NCBI RefSeq assembly: GCF_043194295.1
Contig: NZ_JBAFVK010000015.1
Strand: one strand, 5' to 3'
Length of the DNA: 64,000 nucleotides
Source of the DNA: Xanthobacter autotrophicus
GTDB taxonomy: Bacteria; Pseudomonadota; Alphaproteobacteria; Rhizobiales; Xanthobacteraceae
The notes beneath the pieces are model-generated. The model had not been told where the DNA came from, searched no databases, and saw only the letters and a list, made by a program, of their open reading frames with translations. Made by a program: the position numbers and the translations under genes. Below, piece by piece: positions 43,346-53,525 of the stretch (the first letter of the stretch is position 1; every line of letters begins with the position of its first letter).

Positions 43346-45175
43346 GTGCAGACCCAGAACATCCCCCCGTCCCGCAAGGACGCCGAGACCAGCGAAGCCG
43401 GGACCAGCGAAGCCGCCGAGGCCGCGCCCGTCTCCACGACGCCTGTCGACATGGTTCGCCGCCTCGGGCGCCGCTCCATTGTGCTGGTGGGCATGCCGGG
43501 GGCCGGCAAATCGTCGGTGGGGCGGCGGCTCGCCAAGCGGCTCGGCCTGCCCTTCGTCGACGCCGACGAGGAGATCGAGCGCGCCGCCTGCATGAGCATT
43601 CCGGAAATCTTCGCCCGCCGTGGCGAGGTGGAGTTCCGCGAGGGCGAGAAGCGGGTGGTGGCGCGCCTGCTCCAGTCCGGCCCCAGCGTGCTCGCCACCG
43701 GCGGCGGCGCCTTCATGAACGGCGAGACCCGCGACGCGGTGGCCCGCCAGGGCGTCTCCGTCTGGCTGCGCGCCGACCTCCACACCCTGCTCAAGCGCGT
43801 GAAGAAGCGCACCGACCGCCCCCTCCTCGCCCAGGGTGACCCGGCGCAGAAGCTTGCCACCCTGCTGCAGCAGCGCGGCGACACCTACGCCCTCGCCGAC
43901 GTGATCGTGGACAGCCGCGACGTGGTGCACGAGATGGTGGTGGAAGAGGTGATCGGCGCCGTTCACCGTCATCTCATCCAGTATCCCGAAGGGACCCGTT
44001 CCATGTCCGCCCCCCTTGGTCCCGCCGATCTGGCTCATGCCGAGCCCGAGCCTCTCGCCGTCGGCGACATCACCCGCAGCACCGTGCGCGTGGACTTGGC
44101 CGGGCGGCCCTATGACATCTATATCGGCCCCGGCCTTCTGGCCGAGGCGGGCACCCATGTGACCGTGCTGCGCAAGGGCGCGCGGGTCGCCATCGTCACC
44201 GACTCCAACGTGATGGCCGCCGGCCACCTGAAGACGGTTCAGGATTCGCTATCCGCCGCCGGCATCGACCATACCGCCATCGTGGTGGAGCCGGGCGAGA
44301 AGACCAAGGGCTGGCCCGGCCTGCAGCAGGTGGTGGAAGGGCTGATTTCAGCCCGCATCGAGCGGCGCGACCTGGTGCTGGCGCTGGGCGGCGGCGTGGT
44401 GGGCGACCTTGCGGGCTTCGCCGCCTCGGTGCTGCGGCGCGGAGTGGACGTGGTCCAGGCGCCGACCACCCTGCTCTCCCAGGTGGATTCCTCCGTCGGC
44501 GGCAAGACCGGCATCAATTCGCCCCAGGGCAAGAACCTGGTCGGCGCCTTCCACCAGCCGGTTCTGGTGCTGGCCGACACCGCAGCGCTCGACACCCTGC
44601 CCGTGCGCGAAGTGCGCGCCGGCTATGCGGAAGTGGTGAAATACGGCCTGCTCGGCGACCGCGCCCTGTTCGACACGCTGGAGCGCGACTTTGCCGGCGT
44701 CATCAACGGCGGGCCGGAGCGCATCACCGCCGTGGCGGCCAGCTGCATGGCCAAGGCCGCCATTGTCGCCCGGGACGAGAAGGAAACCGGCGACCGGGCG
44801 TTGCTCAATCTCGGCCACACCTTCGGCCACGCGCTGGAGGCGGGCGCCGGCTATTCCAGCCGGCTGCTCCACGGCGAGGGCGTCGCCATCGGCATGGCGC
44901 TGGCCTTCGCCTTCTCGGCGCGGCTCGGCCTGTGCCCGGGGCAGGATGTGACGCGGGCGGTGCGGCACCTGGAAGCCGCCGGCCTGCCCACGAAAATCTC
45001 CGACGTGCCGGGCGACCTGCCGGACACCGACGGTCTGATGACCCTCATCGCCCAGGACAAGAAAGTGAGCCGCGGCGCGCTCACCTTCATCCTGGTGCGC
45101 GGCATCGGCGAGGCCTTCGTGGCGAAAGACGTGAACCCGGACGAGGTGCGCGCCTTCCTGGCGGAGATGCGCTGA
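43346..45175 (+). CDS. aroKB: fused shikimate kinase / 3-dehydroquinate synthase (AroK-AroB)
   Basis: One open frame joins two shikimate-pathway enzymes. The GTG at 43346 follows AGGAAGG at 5 bases and gives 609 residues. Residues ~40-212 are shikimate kinase: Walker A GMPGAGKSS (49-57), the shikimate-binding FVDADEEIE and EFREGEKR, and TGGGAFM. Residues ~245-609 are dehydroquinate synthase: LALGGGVVGDLAGFAASVLR (345-364), SQVDSSVGGKTGINSPQGKN, metal-binding Glu in GYAEVVKYG, and His in LNLGHTFGHALE and LLHGEGVAIGM. The linker (213-244) contains Met-220 (ATG at 44003) with AAGGGA 9 bases upstream, so free AroB may also be made. In related bacteria the two genes are separate neighbours. Both active sites look intact. 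It converges on nth with a 9-base gap. Confidence 0.95.
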   Translation: MQTQNIPPSRKDAETSEAGTSEAAEAAPVSTTPVDMVRRLGRRSIVLVGMPGAGKSSVGRRLAKRLGLPFVDADEEIERAACMSIPEIFARRGEVEFREGEKRVVARLLQSGPSVLATGGGAFMNGETRDAVARQGVSVWLRADLHTLLKRVKKRTDRPLLAQGDPAQKLATLLQQRGDTYALADVIVDSRDVVHEMVVEEVIGAVHRHLIQYPEGTRSMSAPLGPADLAHAEPEPLAVGDITRSTVRVDLAGRPYDIYIGPGLLAEAGTHVTVLRKGARVAIVTDSNVMAAGHLKTVQDSLSAAGIDHTAIVVEPGEKTKGWPGLQQVVEGLISARIERRDLVLALGGGVVGDLAGFAASVLRRGVDVVQAPTTLLSQVDSSVGGKTGINSPQGKNLVGAFHQPVLVLADTAALDTLPVREVRAGYAEVVKYGLLGDRALFDTLERDFAGVINGGPERITAVAASCMAKAAIVARDEKETGDRALLNLGHTFGHALEAGAGYSSRLLHGEGVAIGMALAFAFSARLGLCPGQDVTRAVRHLEAAGLPTKISDVPGDLPDTDGLMTLIAQDKKVSRGALTFILVRGIGEAFVAKDVNPDEVRAFLAEMR

Positions 45176-45184
45176 GGCGCCGCC

Positions 45185-46213
45185 TCAGAACCTTTTCTCC
45201 GGCCAGCGGCAGAGATCCGCGATGATGCAGCGGCCGCATTCGGGCTTGGTCGCCTTGCAGATGTAGCGGCCGTGCAGGATCAGCCAGTGGTGGGCGTGCA
45301 GCTTGAAGTGGTCAGGGATGCGCGCCTCAAGGCCCAGCTCCACCGCCAGCGGCGTCGGGCCGGGCGCAAGGCCGGTGCGGTTGGCCACCCGGAACAGGTG
45401 GGTATCCACCGCGATGGTGGGCGCGCCGAAGGCGATGTTCAGCACCACATTGGCGGTCTTGCGGCCCACCCCCGGCAGCGCCTCCAGCGCCTCGCGGTCG
45501 CGCGGCACCACGCCGGCATGGCGCTCCAGCAGCAGGCGGGACAGCTCCACCACATTCTTCGCCTTGCCGCGATAGAGGCCAAGGGTACGGATATGGCGGG
45601 CCACCTCCTCCTCCCCGAGCGTAACCATGGCGGCGGGCGTGGCGGCGGCGGCGAACAGGCCGGTGGTGGCCTTGTTCACCCCCGTATCGGTGGCCTGCGC
45701 CGAGAGCACCACGGCCACCAGCAGGGTGAAGGCATCGGTGTGGTTGAGTTCGCCCTTGGGCTCGGGGTCCTGCGCCTCGAAGCGAGCGAAGGCCTCGGCG
45801 ATCTCTTCCTCGCTCCAGGCAAGCAGCGTCTTGCCGTGGGCGGCGGCCGCCGCATTCGCCACCGCCTTGTTGCGGCGGGGTGCGGGGCCGGGCGGCGGGG
45901 GAGCGACCTGCCTGCGCTTGCCCGTGGAGGCGGGCTTCGTGGCGGGCTTCGTGGCGGGCTTCGCAGCCGGTTTGGCGGCTAGCTTGGCCGGAGCCTTGGC
46001 GCCGCCTTTGGGTGCGCCCGTCCCGGCCGTGGCCTTTGCTCCGGTCTTGCCACCGCCGGTCTTGCCGCCGCCGGTCTTGGCTTTCGCTGCCGGTGCGGAA
46101 ACAGCGGACTTGACAGCACCAGACTTGGCTGCTCCCGTCCCGGCGGGCCCCGTCTTGGGCACACCATCCTCGGTCGCAACGGAAGGTTTGGGCGGAGTGA
46201 TCTTGAGCGGCAT
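45185..46213 (-). CDS. nth: endonuclease III with a histone-H1-like N-terminal tail
   Basis: Nth is a DNA glycosylase/AP lyase for oxidised pyrimidines. The C-terminal ~215 residues are a complete enzyme: helix-hairpin-helix with the catalytic Lys in LPGVGRKTANVVLN, the catalytic Asp in IAVDTHLFRVANRTG, and a 4Fe-4S site CX6CX2CX5C in ICKATKPECGRCIIADLC. Before it lie about 125 residues made almost only of Lys, Ala, Pro, Gly and Thr, with KPAAKP / KPATKP repeats, like histone H1 or rhizobial HU tails. The ATG at 46213 (MPLKITPPKPSV) is preferred; an ATG at 46237 adds 8 residues and would share its CATG with the divergent DUF2244 gene. The tail probably binds DNA non-specifically. Confidence 0.95.
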   Translation of the reverse strand: MPLKITPPKPSVATEDGVPKTGPAGTGAAKSGAVKSAVSAPAAKAKTGGGKTGGGKTGAKATAGTGAPKGGAKAPAKLAAKPAAKPATKPATKPASTGKRRQVAPPPPGPAPRRNKAVANAAAAAHGKTLLAWSEEEIAEAFARFEAQDPEPKGELNHTDAFTLLVAVVLSAQATDTGVNKATTGLFAAAATPAAMVTLGEEEVARHIRTLGLYRGKAKNVVELSRLLLERHAGVVPRDREALEALPGVGRKTANVVLNIAFGAPTIAVDTHLFRVANRTGLAPGPTPLAVELGLEARIPDHFKLHAHHWLILHGRYICKATKPECGRCIIADLCRWPEKRF

Positions 46214-46235
46214 TTTTCCGGTATACTGTCGGTCC

Positions 46236-46775
46236 ATGCCCCAAGCCAGCGACCGTGATACCGCACCCGAAGGGGACGAGGCCTTCCCGGAGGAACCCGT
46301 CGTCTATGCGGTGACGCTTGCCCCGCATCGCTCGCTCACCCCGCGCGGCTTTCGCATGGTGATGATGGGCGTCGGCGGCGTCAGCCTCGTCACCGGGCTC
46401 GGCTTCCTCGCCATGGGGGCCTGGCCCATCTTCGGCTTCTTCGGCCTCGACGTGCTGCTGATTTATATCGCCTTCCGCGCCAGCTTCCGCTCGGCGCGGG
46501 CGCGCGAGCATATCCTCGTCACCCCCAGCGTCATCGAGGTGCGGCGCGAGCCGGCGCGCGGGCGGCGCACCATCACCCGGCTCAACCCGTTCTGGACCCG
46601 CCTGACGCGGGAGGACGACGAGGACCACGGCACACTGGATGTCGCCCTCGTCAGCGGCCCGCGCACGGTGCCGGTGGGGCGCTTTTTGGGACCGGACCAG
46701 AAGGCCGAGCTGGCGACCGACCTCTCCCACGCCCTGTCCGTGGTGAAGAAGGGCGTGCCGCGCAATTCCTTCTGA
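46236..46775 (+). CDS. DUF2244 domain membrane protein
   Basis: A 179-residue protein, MPQASDRDTAPEGDEAFPEE, with two transmembrane helices (MVMMGVGGVSLVTGLGFLAM and WPIFGFFGLDVLLIYIAFRA) and a soluble C-terminal domain (SVIEVRREPARGRRTITRL to PRTVPVGRFLGPDQKAELA). This matches DUF2244, common beside nth in alphaproteobacteria; it is often annotated as a possible membrane partner of respiratory proteins, without proof. No ribosome-binding site precedes the ATG. TATACT at 46222-46227 is 9 bases before it, so the mRNA may be leaderless. Confidence 0.88.
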   Translation: MPQASDRDTAPEGDEAFPEEPVVYAVTLAPHRSLTPRGFRMVMMGVGGVSLVTGLGFLAMGAWPIFGFFGLDVLLIYIAFRASFRSARAREHILVTPSVIEVRREPARGRRTITRLNPFWTRLTREDDEDHGTLDVALVSGPRTVPVGRFLGPDQKAELATDLSHALSVVKKGVPRNSF

Positions 46776-46787
46776 GCGCCCTCAGAG

Positions 46788-46889
46788 CATTTTTCAGCGA
46801 AACGGGTACCATTTCGCGTGAAGAAAACGCGTCAAAGCAAGACTCTAGAGCGATTTTCGTGAGCTAGGGCGAGCGAAGAACGCTCTAGA
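46788..46889. repeat. rhizobial-type intergenic repeat overlapping the chrR stop
   Basis: The stretch has the AT-richer look of short intergenic repeats common in rhizobial genomes, with AGAGCATTTTTCAGCGAAA and CATTTCGCGTGAAGAAAACG. TCTAGAGCG (46844-46852) and CGCTCTAGA (46881-46889) form a 9-bp inverted repeat. The right arm includes the TAG stop of chrR (46885-46887). It may also end the convergent DUF2244 and chrR transcripts. Assignment to a family is from memory of similar sequences. Confidence 0.6.
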
Positions 46890-47601
46890 TGAAGGGCCGC
46901 AGCACAACGCCCAGCAGGCCATGAAAGCGCAGCCGGCCCTCGAAGGCGGCGAGGCAGATGCAGGTTCCATCGTCGTCCACGCGCGGCGAATGATCCACGT
47001 CACCGTCAGCTTCCACCAAGTCGCCGGGACCGTAGTGGCCGGACGGATCGCTGAAGCCGCCGCAGATGACGTGAGTATATTCCGTTCCGGCATGGGTGTG
47101 ACGGGGAATGGCCCGGCCCGGGCCGATCTGGAACAGGAAGACATTGGACTGCCCATCCTCGGGCACATGCACCCGCCCCATCCGAACGCCGGGGGCCACC
47201 GGCATCATGGCGCCGATGCGGCGGGAAGCGAGCGGTCGCGGCAGGCGGACGCCATCCGGCAGCACCAGCCCTTCCGCACGTGGCGCGGCGGCGGAGCCCG
47301 ACGGTCCGGCCTCAAGATGATCGCGCCGGGCGCCGCTGCCCGTCAGGCCGCCGGACACCGGCCCAGACACCGGCGCGGGGCCAAGCCGCGCCAGGGTGCG
47401 GGCGAAGGCGTCGCCGGCGAGGGCCGCCGGCTCGGCCGCATCCAGCAGCACGCCGCCCACCGCCTCGAAGCGGCGCACGGCGGCGCGGCAGTGCGGGCAG
47501 GCCTGAAGATGGATTTCCACCAGCAGGGCCGGGCCGGCCGGCAGCACACCTGCCGCATAGCGCAGCAGGGTGTCGTCGCCGGGATGGGAATGAACGCTCA
47601 T
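46885..47601 (-). CDS. chrR: anti-sigma factor ChrR (cupin type)
   Basis: ChrR holds the ECF sigma factor RpoE inactive until singlet oxygen or a related oxidant releases it. The 238-residue protein has an N-terminal zinc-binding anti-sigma domain (MSVHSHPGDDTLLRYAAGVL, then VEIHLQACPHCRAAVRRF, with the HxxxCxxC zinc site). A linker and a C-terminal cupin domain follow (VFLFQIGPGRAIPRHTHAGT, EYTHVICGGFSDPSGHYGPG, GDVDHSPRVDDDGTCICLAA). Zinc-binding and cupin histidines are present. Its start overlaps the end of rpoE (ATGA). The stop codon lies inside an intergenic repeat. Confidence 0.93.
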   Translation of the reverse strand: MSVHSHPGDDTLLRYAAGVLPAGPALLVEIHLQACPHCRAAVRRFEAVGGVLLDAAEPAALAGDAFARTLARLGPAPVSGPVSGGLTGSGARRDHLEAGPSGSAAAPRAEGLVLPDGVRLPRPLASRRIGAMMPVAPGVRMGRVHVPEDGQSNVFLFQIGPGRAIPRHTHAGTEYTHVICGGFSDPSGHYGPGDLVEADGDVDHSPRVDDDGTCICLAAFEGRLRFHGLLGVVLRPFI

Positions 47602-48176
47602 TTCAAATCTTCCAGCAGCGTCCGCAGGCGGCTCAGGGCCAGCCGGACGCGCGACTTGGCGGTGCCGAGCGGAATGCCCAGCTCCTGCGCGATCTGCGAA
47701 TGGGGTTTCTCCTGAAAGAAGGAGAGCCGGACGATGGCGGCCTGCTCCTCGGAGAGCTTGGCAAGGGCCGCCCGCACCCGCGCCTCGCGCTCGGCGCTCA
47801 TGAGGATGGTCTCGCCGGAGGTCTCGTCGGCCTCCTCGTCCACCGCGTCCAAGTCGACGGTACCCATATTGCGCTCACGGCGCTTCATGTCGATGGAGAG
47901 GTTGCGGGCGATGGTGAAGATCCAGGTGGAGGCAGCGGCGCGAGTCGGGTCGAAATAGGACGCCTTTCGCCACACTGTCAGCAGGGTTTCCTGCGCCAGT
48001 TCCTCCGCCGTATTGGCGGCAAGGCCGCTGCGCATGAGGAAGGCCTTCACCCGTGGCGCGAAATGCCGGAACAGGAGAGCGAAGGCCTCGCGATCCCCGG
48101 TGCGGGCAATGGCGACGACGAGGGCGCTCATGTCGGCCCCCGGGCGGGGCGCGGACACCGGTGGGGCCGCGCTCAT
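47598..48176 (-). CDS. rpoE: ECF sigma factor RpoE (ChrR-controlled type)
   Basis: An ECF sigma factor paired with ChrR, expected to direct the singlet-oxygen response. The start at 48176 gives 192 residues, similar to characterised relatives; ATG codons at 48131 (177 residues) and 48344 (248) are alternatives. Region 2 is FALLFRHFAPRVKAFLMRSG and AASTWIFTIARNLSIDMKRR; region 4 is LSEEQAAIVRLSFFQEKPHS and LGIPLGTAKSRVRLALSRLR. It overlaps chrR, so sigma and anti-sigma are coupled. A candidate self-regulated promoter lies at 48350-48378. Confidence 0.93.
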   Translation of the reverse strand: MSAAPPVSAPRPGADMSALVVAIARTGDREAFALLFRHFAPRVKAFLMRSGLAANTAEELAQETLLTVWRKASYFDPTRAAASTWIFTIARNLSIDMKRRERNMGTVDLDAVDEEADETSGETILMSAEREARVRAALAKLSEEQAAIVRLSFFQEKPHSQIAQELGIPLGTAKSRVRLALSRLRTLLEDLK

Positions 48177-48349
48177 ATCAGGCAGCCCGGCAGACGTGCC
48201 GCCGTCGGGAAGCCCACTGGCGGATCCAGCCACCGGACCGGCAAACAGCCCGGCCGGACGCCCGCCACGCGGCAGCGCCCGCGCCCGCGCCCGGGGCGAC
48301 GGCGGGAGAGAGGGAACCAGAAGACAGGGCTCGGCGACATCCATGCACT

Positions 48350-48378
48350 CGATACGAAGCGTGGACGCAATCGGATGA
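48350..48378 (-). promoter_or_regulatory. candidate RpoE-type promoter upstream of rpoE
   Basis: On the minus strand TCATCC (48373-48378) and TATCG (48350-48354) are separated by exactly 18 bases. The consensus for ChrR-controlled RpoE, as recalled from Rhodobacter, is TGATCC-N18-TAAGA. The -35 matches 5 of 6, the -10 only its first two bases. Position directly upstream of rpoE fits autoregulation. Transcription would begin near 48344. Confidence 0.35.
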
Positions 48379-48475
48379 TACGAGCCCCCGATTGCGCCGC
48401 GCGCGCCGCGACCTTAGCCCAGCCCCCGGAAGACCTCCACCAACGTCACCGTGACCTCGGCAGCGACCGGGCCGC

Positions 48476-49015
48476 TCAGTAGTCGACCACGCCTTCCAGG
48501 GCGTAGTGTTTTACCGTCTTCCGATTGGCGATCAGCTCGTCGATGGTCGGCTCGCCCTTCATGGCGCGAGAGATGGCGAGCTTGGTCGCCTCGTAATTGG
48601 TGCGGTAGAGGTCGGCCTTGTCGAGGTCCGGATCCTCGGCACAGCGCGGATCGAGCCACACCATGATGATCATGGCCAGTTCGTCCACCTCGTCCTTGGG
48701 CAGGATGCCCTCGCTGACGCAATCGATGATGGCGTCGCCCATGGCGGCCTGCACCACGCCGCCGAGGAGGTCCACATATTCGGCGGTGTGGATGGTGGCC
48801 TTGGTGGTCATCATGGTCAGCGGGCGCACCAGCTGGTTCAGGTCGCGCACCACGAACATGCGGGTGTGGCCCTGCACCTGCCCCATCATGGAGGCGACCG
48901 CCTGCCCCACCGGGCCGCGCACGGAGCCGATCAGCACTTCCGGCATGGCGTCGGTGGCCTGCCCCTCCGCCGCGAGAACCGTCGCTTCACCCGCCTTGAA
49001 CCAGATGTCGGTCAT
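48476..49015 (-). CDS. Fae-like protein (formaldehyde-activating enzyme homologue)
   Basis: True Fae condenses formaldehyde with tetrahydromethanopterin. AGGAGG 6 bases before the ATG at 49015 fixes the start and gives 179 residues. The C-terminal half (DAIIDCVSEGILPKDEVDEL, then RTNYEATKLAISRAMKGEPT) matches Fae, with the signature NYEATK. The N-terminal half (ATDAMPEVLIGSVRGPVGQA) aligns with the Fae region VAHIDLIIGPRGSP, but the catalytic histidine position appears to be Met-24. So it is a paralogue (Fae2/Fae3 type) probably without formaldehyde-condensing activity, perhaps a pterin or aldehyde sensor. It is not beside C1 genes. Confidence 0.78.
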   Translation of the reverse strand: MTDIWFKAGEATVLAAEGQATDAMPEVLIGSVRGPVGQAVASMMGQVQGHTRMFVVRDLNQLVRPLTMMTTKATIHTAEYVDLLGGVVQAAMGDAIIDCVSEGILPKDEVDELAMIIMVWLDPRCAEDPDLDKADLYRTNYEATKLAISRAMKGEPTIDELIANRKTVKHYALEGVVDY

Positions 49016-49317
49016 GTTTTCCTCCTGTTTGGGACGGCACAGAAGCACCCCGCTGCCGCCCCGTCCACGGCGACCCAGCGTCGCTCCGGCCACCGGCGGC
49101 GAACATCGCTATCCACCGCCCCGAAAACCGGCGAAAACCAAAGCGTGACCGCAATTTTCCGCCTCTTGACTCGGCTGGACTCTAGACAACAGCCACCCGA
49201 TTCGATTCCAATGGGCTCGATTCGGAGAGATGCGGCACGTCCCTCCAGATCTAGGACGTGGGGGCTTCAAGAGCAGTAGGCCGCTCGATGCCCCCGGACA
49301 CCCGGAGGAGACCGGCG
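49016..49317. promoter_or_regulatory. divergent control region, Fae-like gene / PleC-like kinase
   Basis: This 302-base spacer should carry promoters for both genes. GGAGGAGA at 49304-49311 is the kinase ribosome site. CTTGAC occurs at 49165-49170 but has no properly spaced -10. Nothing else is recognised. Confidence 0.35.
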
Positions 49318-51630
<2,313 letters not shown>

Positions 51631-51923
51631 GGGCGGGGGCCCGGACTGAGGGCCTCAGCCGTTGTCGTTGCCCTCTCCCCGCCCGCCGAGAGCAGCAGCA
51701 GGAAGCCGAGGCACGGCACGTAGTCAGGATCCCGTCCGCCCACCGGCCCGGCGGCGTGTTCGGGAACACGGGGGATAGCCCCTAACCCCCAGCCCCGGCG
51801 TCCCTCGCGGTTCCCCGCCGGTCCTGCTCCACCCGCCCCCTTGCGGGCCTCCGGCCCCTGCCGCTAAGCCTGGAGCCACAAGCAGCCTGCGCCGGTGAGC
51901 GCAGGTGCATGGAGGCATCACCC

Positions 51924-53525
51924 ATGGCCCACAGGCGTTTCCCACGAGCCGGCCGGCGCGCCGGCCTGTCCTGTACCGCTCTTGCCCTCCTCCTCCTCGC
52001 CTCCCCGGCCCTCGCCCAGACCCAGATCGACGCCTCCCGGCCGCCGCCGCAGACATCGGGAGTGCCCATCCCCAAGGGGCAGATCGAGAGCGCGGTGGGC
52101 AAGGTCGACGCCCTCGCCCGGGACCTCATGGAGCGCTCCGGCATTCCCGGTCTCGCGGTGGCCGTGGTGCACGAGGGCAAGACGGTGTTCCTCAAGGGCT
52201 ATGGCGTGCGCAAGGTGGGCGAGAGCGCGGCCATCGATGCGGACACCGTGTTCCAGCTCGCCTCCCTGTCCAAGTCGGTGGGCGCCGGCGTGGTGGCCCA
52301 CGAGGTGGGCAGGGGCACGGTGAAATGGGACACCCCGGTCGAGGACCTCCTGCCCTGGTTCGCCCTGAACGACGACTGGGTGTCCGAGCATGTCACCATC
52401 GCCGATCTCTACAGCCACCGCTCGGGCCTGCCGGACCATGCCGGCGACGAGCTGGAAGACCTCGGCTACGATCGCCGGCAGGTGCTGGAGCGGCTGAAGA
52501 AGCTGCCCCTCGCCCCGTTCCGCGTCTCCTATGCCTATACCAATTTCGGCGTCACCGCCGCCGCCGAGGCGGTGGCCAGCGCGGCGGGCAAGGACTGGGA
52601 GACCTTGTCCGACGAGGTGCTCTACAAGCCGCTGGGCATGGCTTCCACCTCCTCGCGCTTTGCCGACTACATGGCCCGCTCCAACCGCGCCGTGCCCCAT
52701 GTGCGGGTCGGCAAGATCGGGGAGAGCAAGACCTTCGCAGCGAAGTTCCAGCGCGATCCACAGGCCCAGTCCCCGGCGGGCGGGGTGAGTTCGTCCGTGC
52801 GGGACATGGCCCATTGGCTCGGCTTCGTGCTGGGCGGCGGCACCTATGAGGGCCGGCAGATCGTGCCCGAGAAGGCGCTGCTGCCGGCCATGCGGCCGGA
52901 GATGATCTCCTCGCCCGCCTATGCCCCCGATGCCCGCGCCGGCTTCTATGGCTATGGCTTCTCGGTGAACGTCTCGCCGGCCGGCCGGGTGATGATCGAC
53001 CATTCCGGCGCCTTCATTCTCGGCGCCGGTACCACCTACGTGCTCTTGCCCTCCGAGAAGCTGGGCATCGTGGTGCTCACCAATGCCCAGCCCACGGGCG
53101 CGCCTGAAGCCCTCTCCGCCAGCTTCATGGACCTTGCCCAGTTCGGCACGGTGACGCGCGACTGGCTCACGGCCTATGGCCTGCTCATCGATCCGCTCTA
53201 CACGCCACTCGGCGCCCTCGCCGGCAAGAGCGCGCCCGCCAAGCCCGCGCCGGCCAAGCCGCTTGCCACCTATGTGGGCACCTACGCCAATGCCTATTTC
53301 GGCGAGGCGCGGGTGAGCGAAGAGAAGGGCCGCCTCGTCCTCACCGTGGGGCCGAAGCCACGCGTGTTCATCCTCGACCACTGGAGCGGGGACGACTTCA
53401 TCTTCCGCCCCGAGGGCGAGGAGACGGCGCCAGTGGGATCGGTGTCGCAGGTGACCTTCTCGGACCGGCGGATGAAGGTGGAATTCTTCAACGAAAACGG
53501 CCTCGGCACCTTCGAGCGGCGGTGA
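51924..53525 (+). CDS. exported serine hydrolase (beta-lactamase/class C PBP family)
   Basis: A 533-residue secreted protein. The ATG at 51924 has GGAGG 8 bases upstream; an ATG at 51909 in frame is an alternative. The signal peptide is AGLSCTALALLLLASPALAQ. The beta-lactamase fold has the nucleophile in LASLSKSVGAGVVA (S-x-x-K), the tyrosine motif VSYAYTNFGVTAAAEAVASA (Y-x-N) and a late IDHSGAFILGAGTTYVLLPS (HSG in place of KTG). From about residue 440 a Pro/Ala/Lys linker leads to a DUF3471-like C-terminal domain (LATYVGTYANAYFGEARVSE). This layout is found in esterases and D-amino-acid amidases as well as carboxypeptidases; beta-lactam resistance should not be assumed. Confidence 0.88.
   Translation: MAHRRFPRAGRRAGLSCTALALLLLASPALAQTQIDASRPPPQTSGVPIPKGQIESAVGKVDALARDLMERSGIPGLAVAVVHEGKTVFLKGYGVRKVGESAAIDADTVFQLASLSKSVGAGVVAHEVGRGTVKWDTPVEDLLPWFALNDDWVSEHVTIADLYSHRSGLPDHAGDELEDLGYDRRQVLERLKKLPLAPFRVSYAYTNFGVTAAAEAVASAAGKDWETLSDEVLYKPLGMASTSSRFADYMARSNRAVPHVRVGKIGESKTFAAKFQRDPQAQSPAGGVSSSVRDMAHWLGFVLGGGTYEGRQIVPEKALLPAMRPEMISSPAYAPDARAGFYGYGFSVNVSPAGRVMIDHSGAFILGAGTTYVLLPSEKLGIVVLTNAQPTGAPEALSASFMDLAQFGTVTRDWLTAYGLLIDPLYTPLGALAGKSAPAKPAPAKPLATYVGTYANAYFGEARVSEEKGRLVLTVGPKPRVFILDHWSGDDFIFRPEGEETAPVGSVSQVTFSDRRMKVEFFNENGLGTFERR

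Noticed and set aside
51924..53525. Serine hydrolase considered as a beta-lactamase resistance gene
   Set aside because: The fold and SxxK/YxN motifs are shared with esterases and peptidases, and the KTG box is HSG. The extra C-terminal domain is not that of AmpC.
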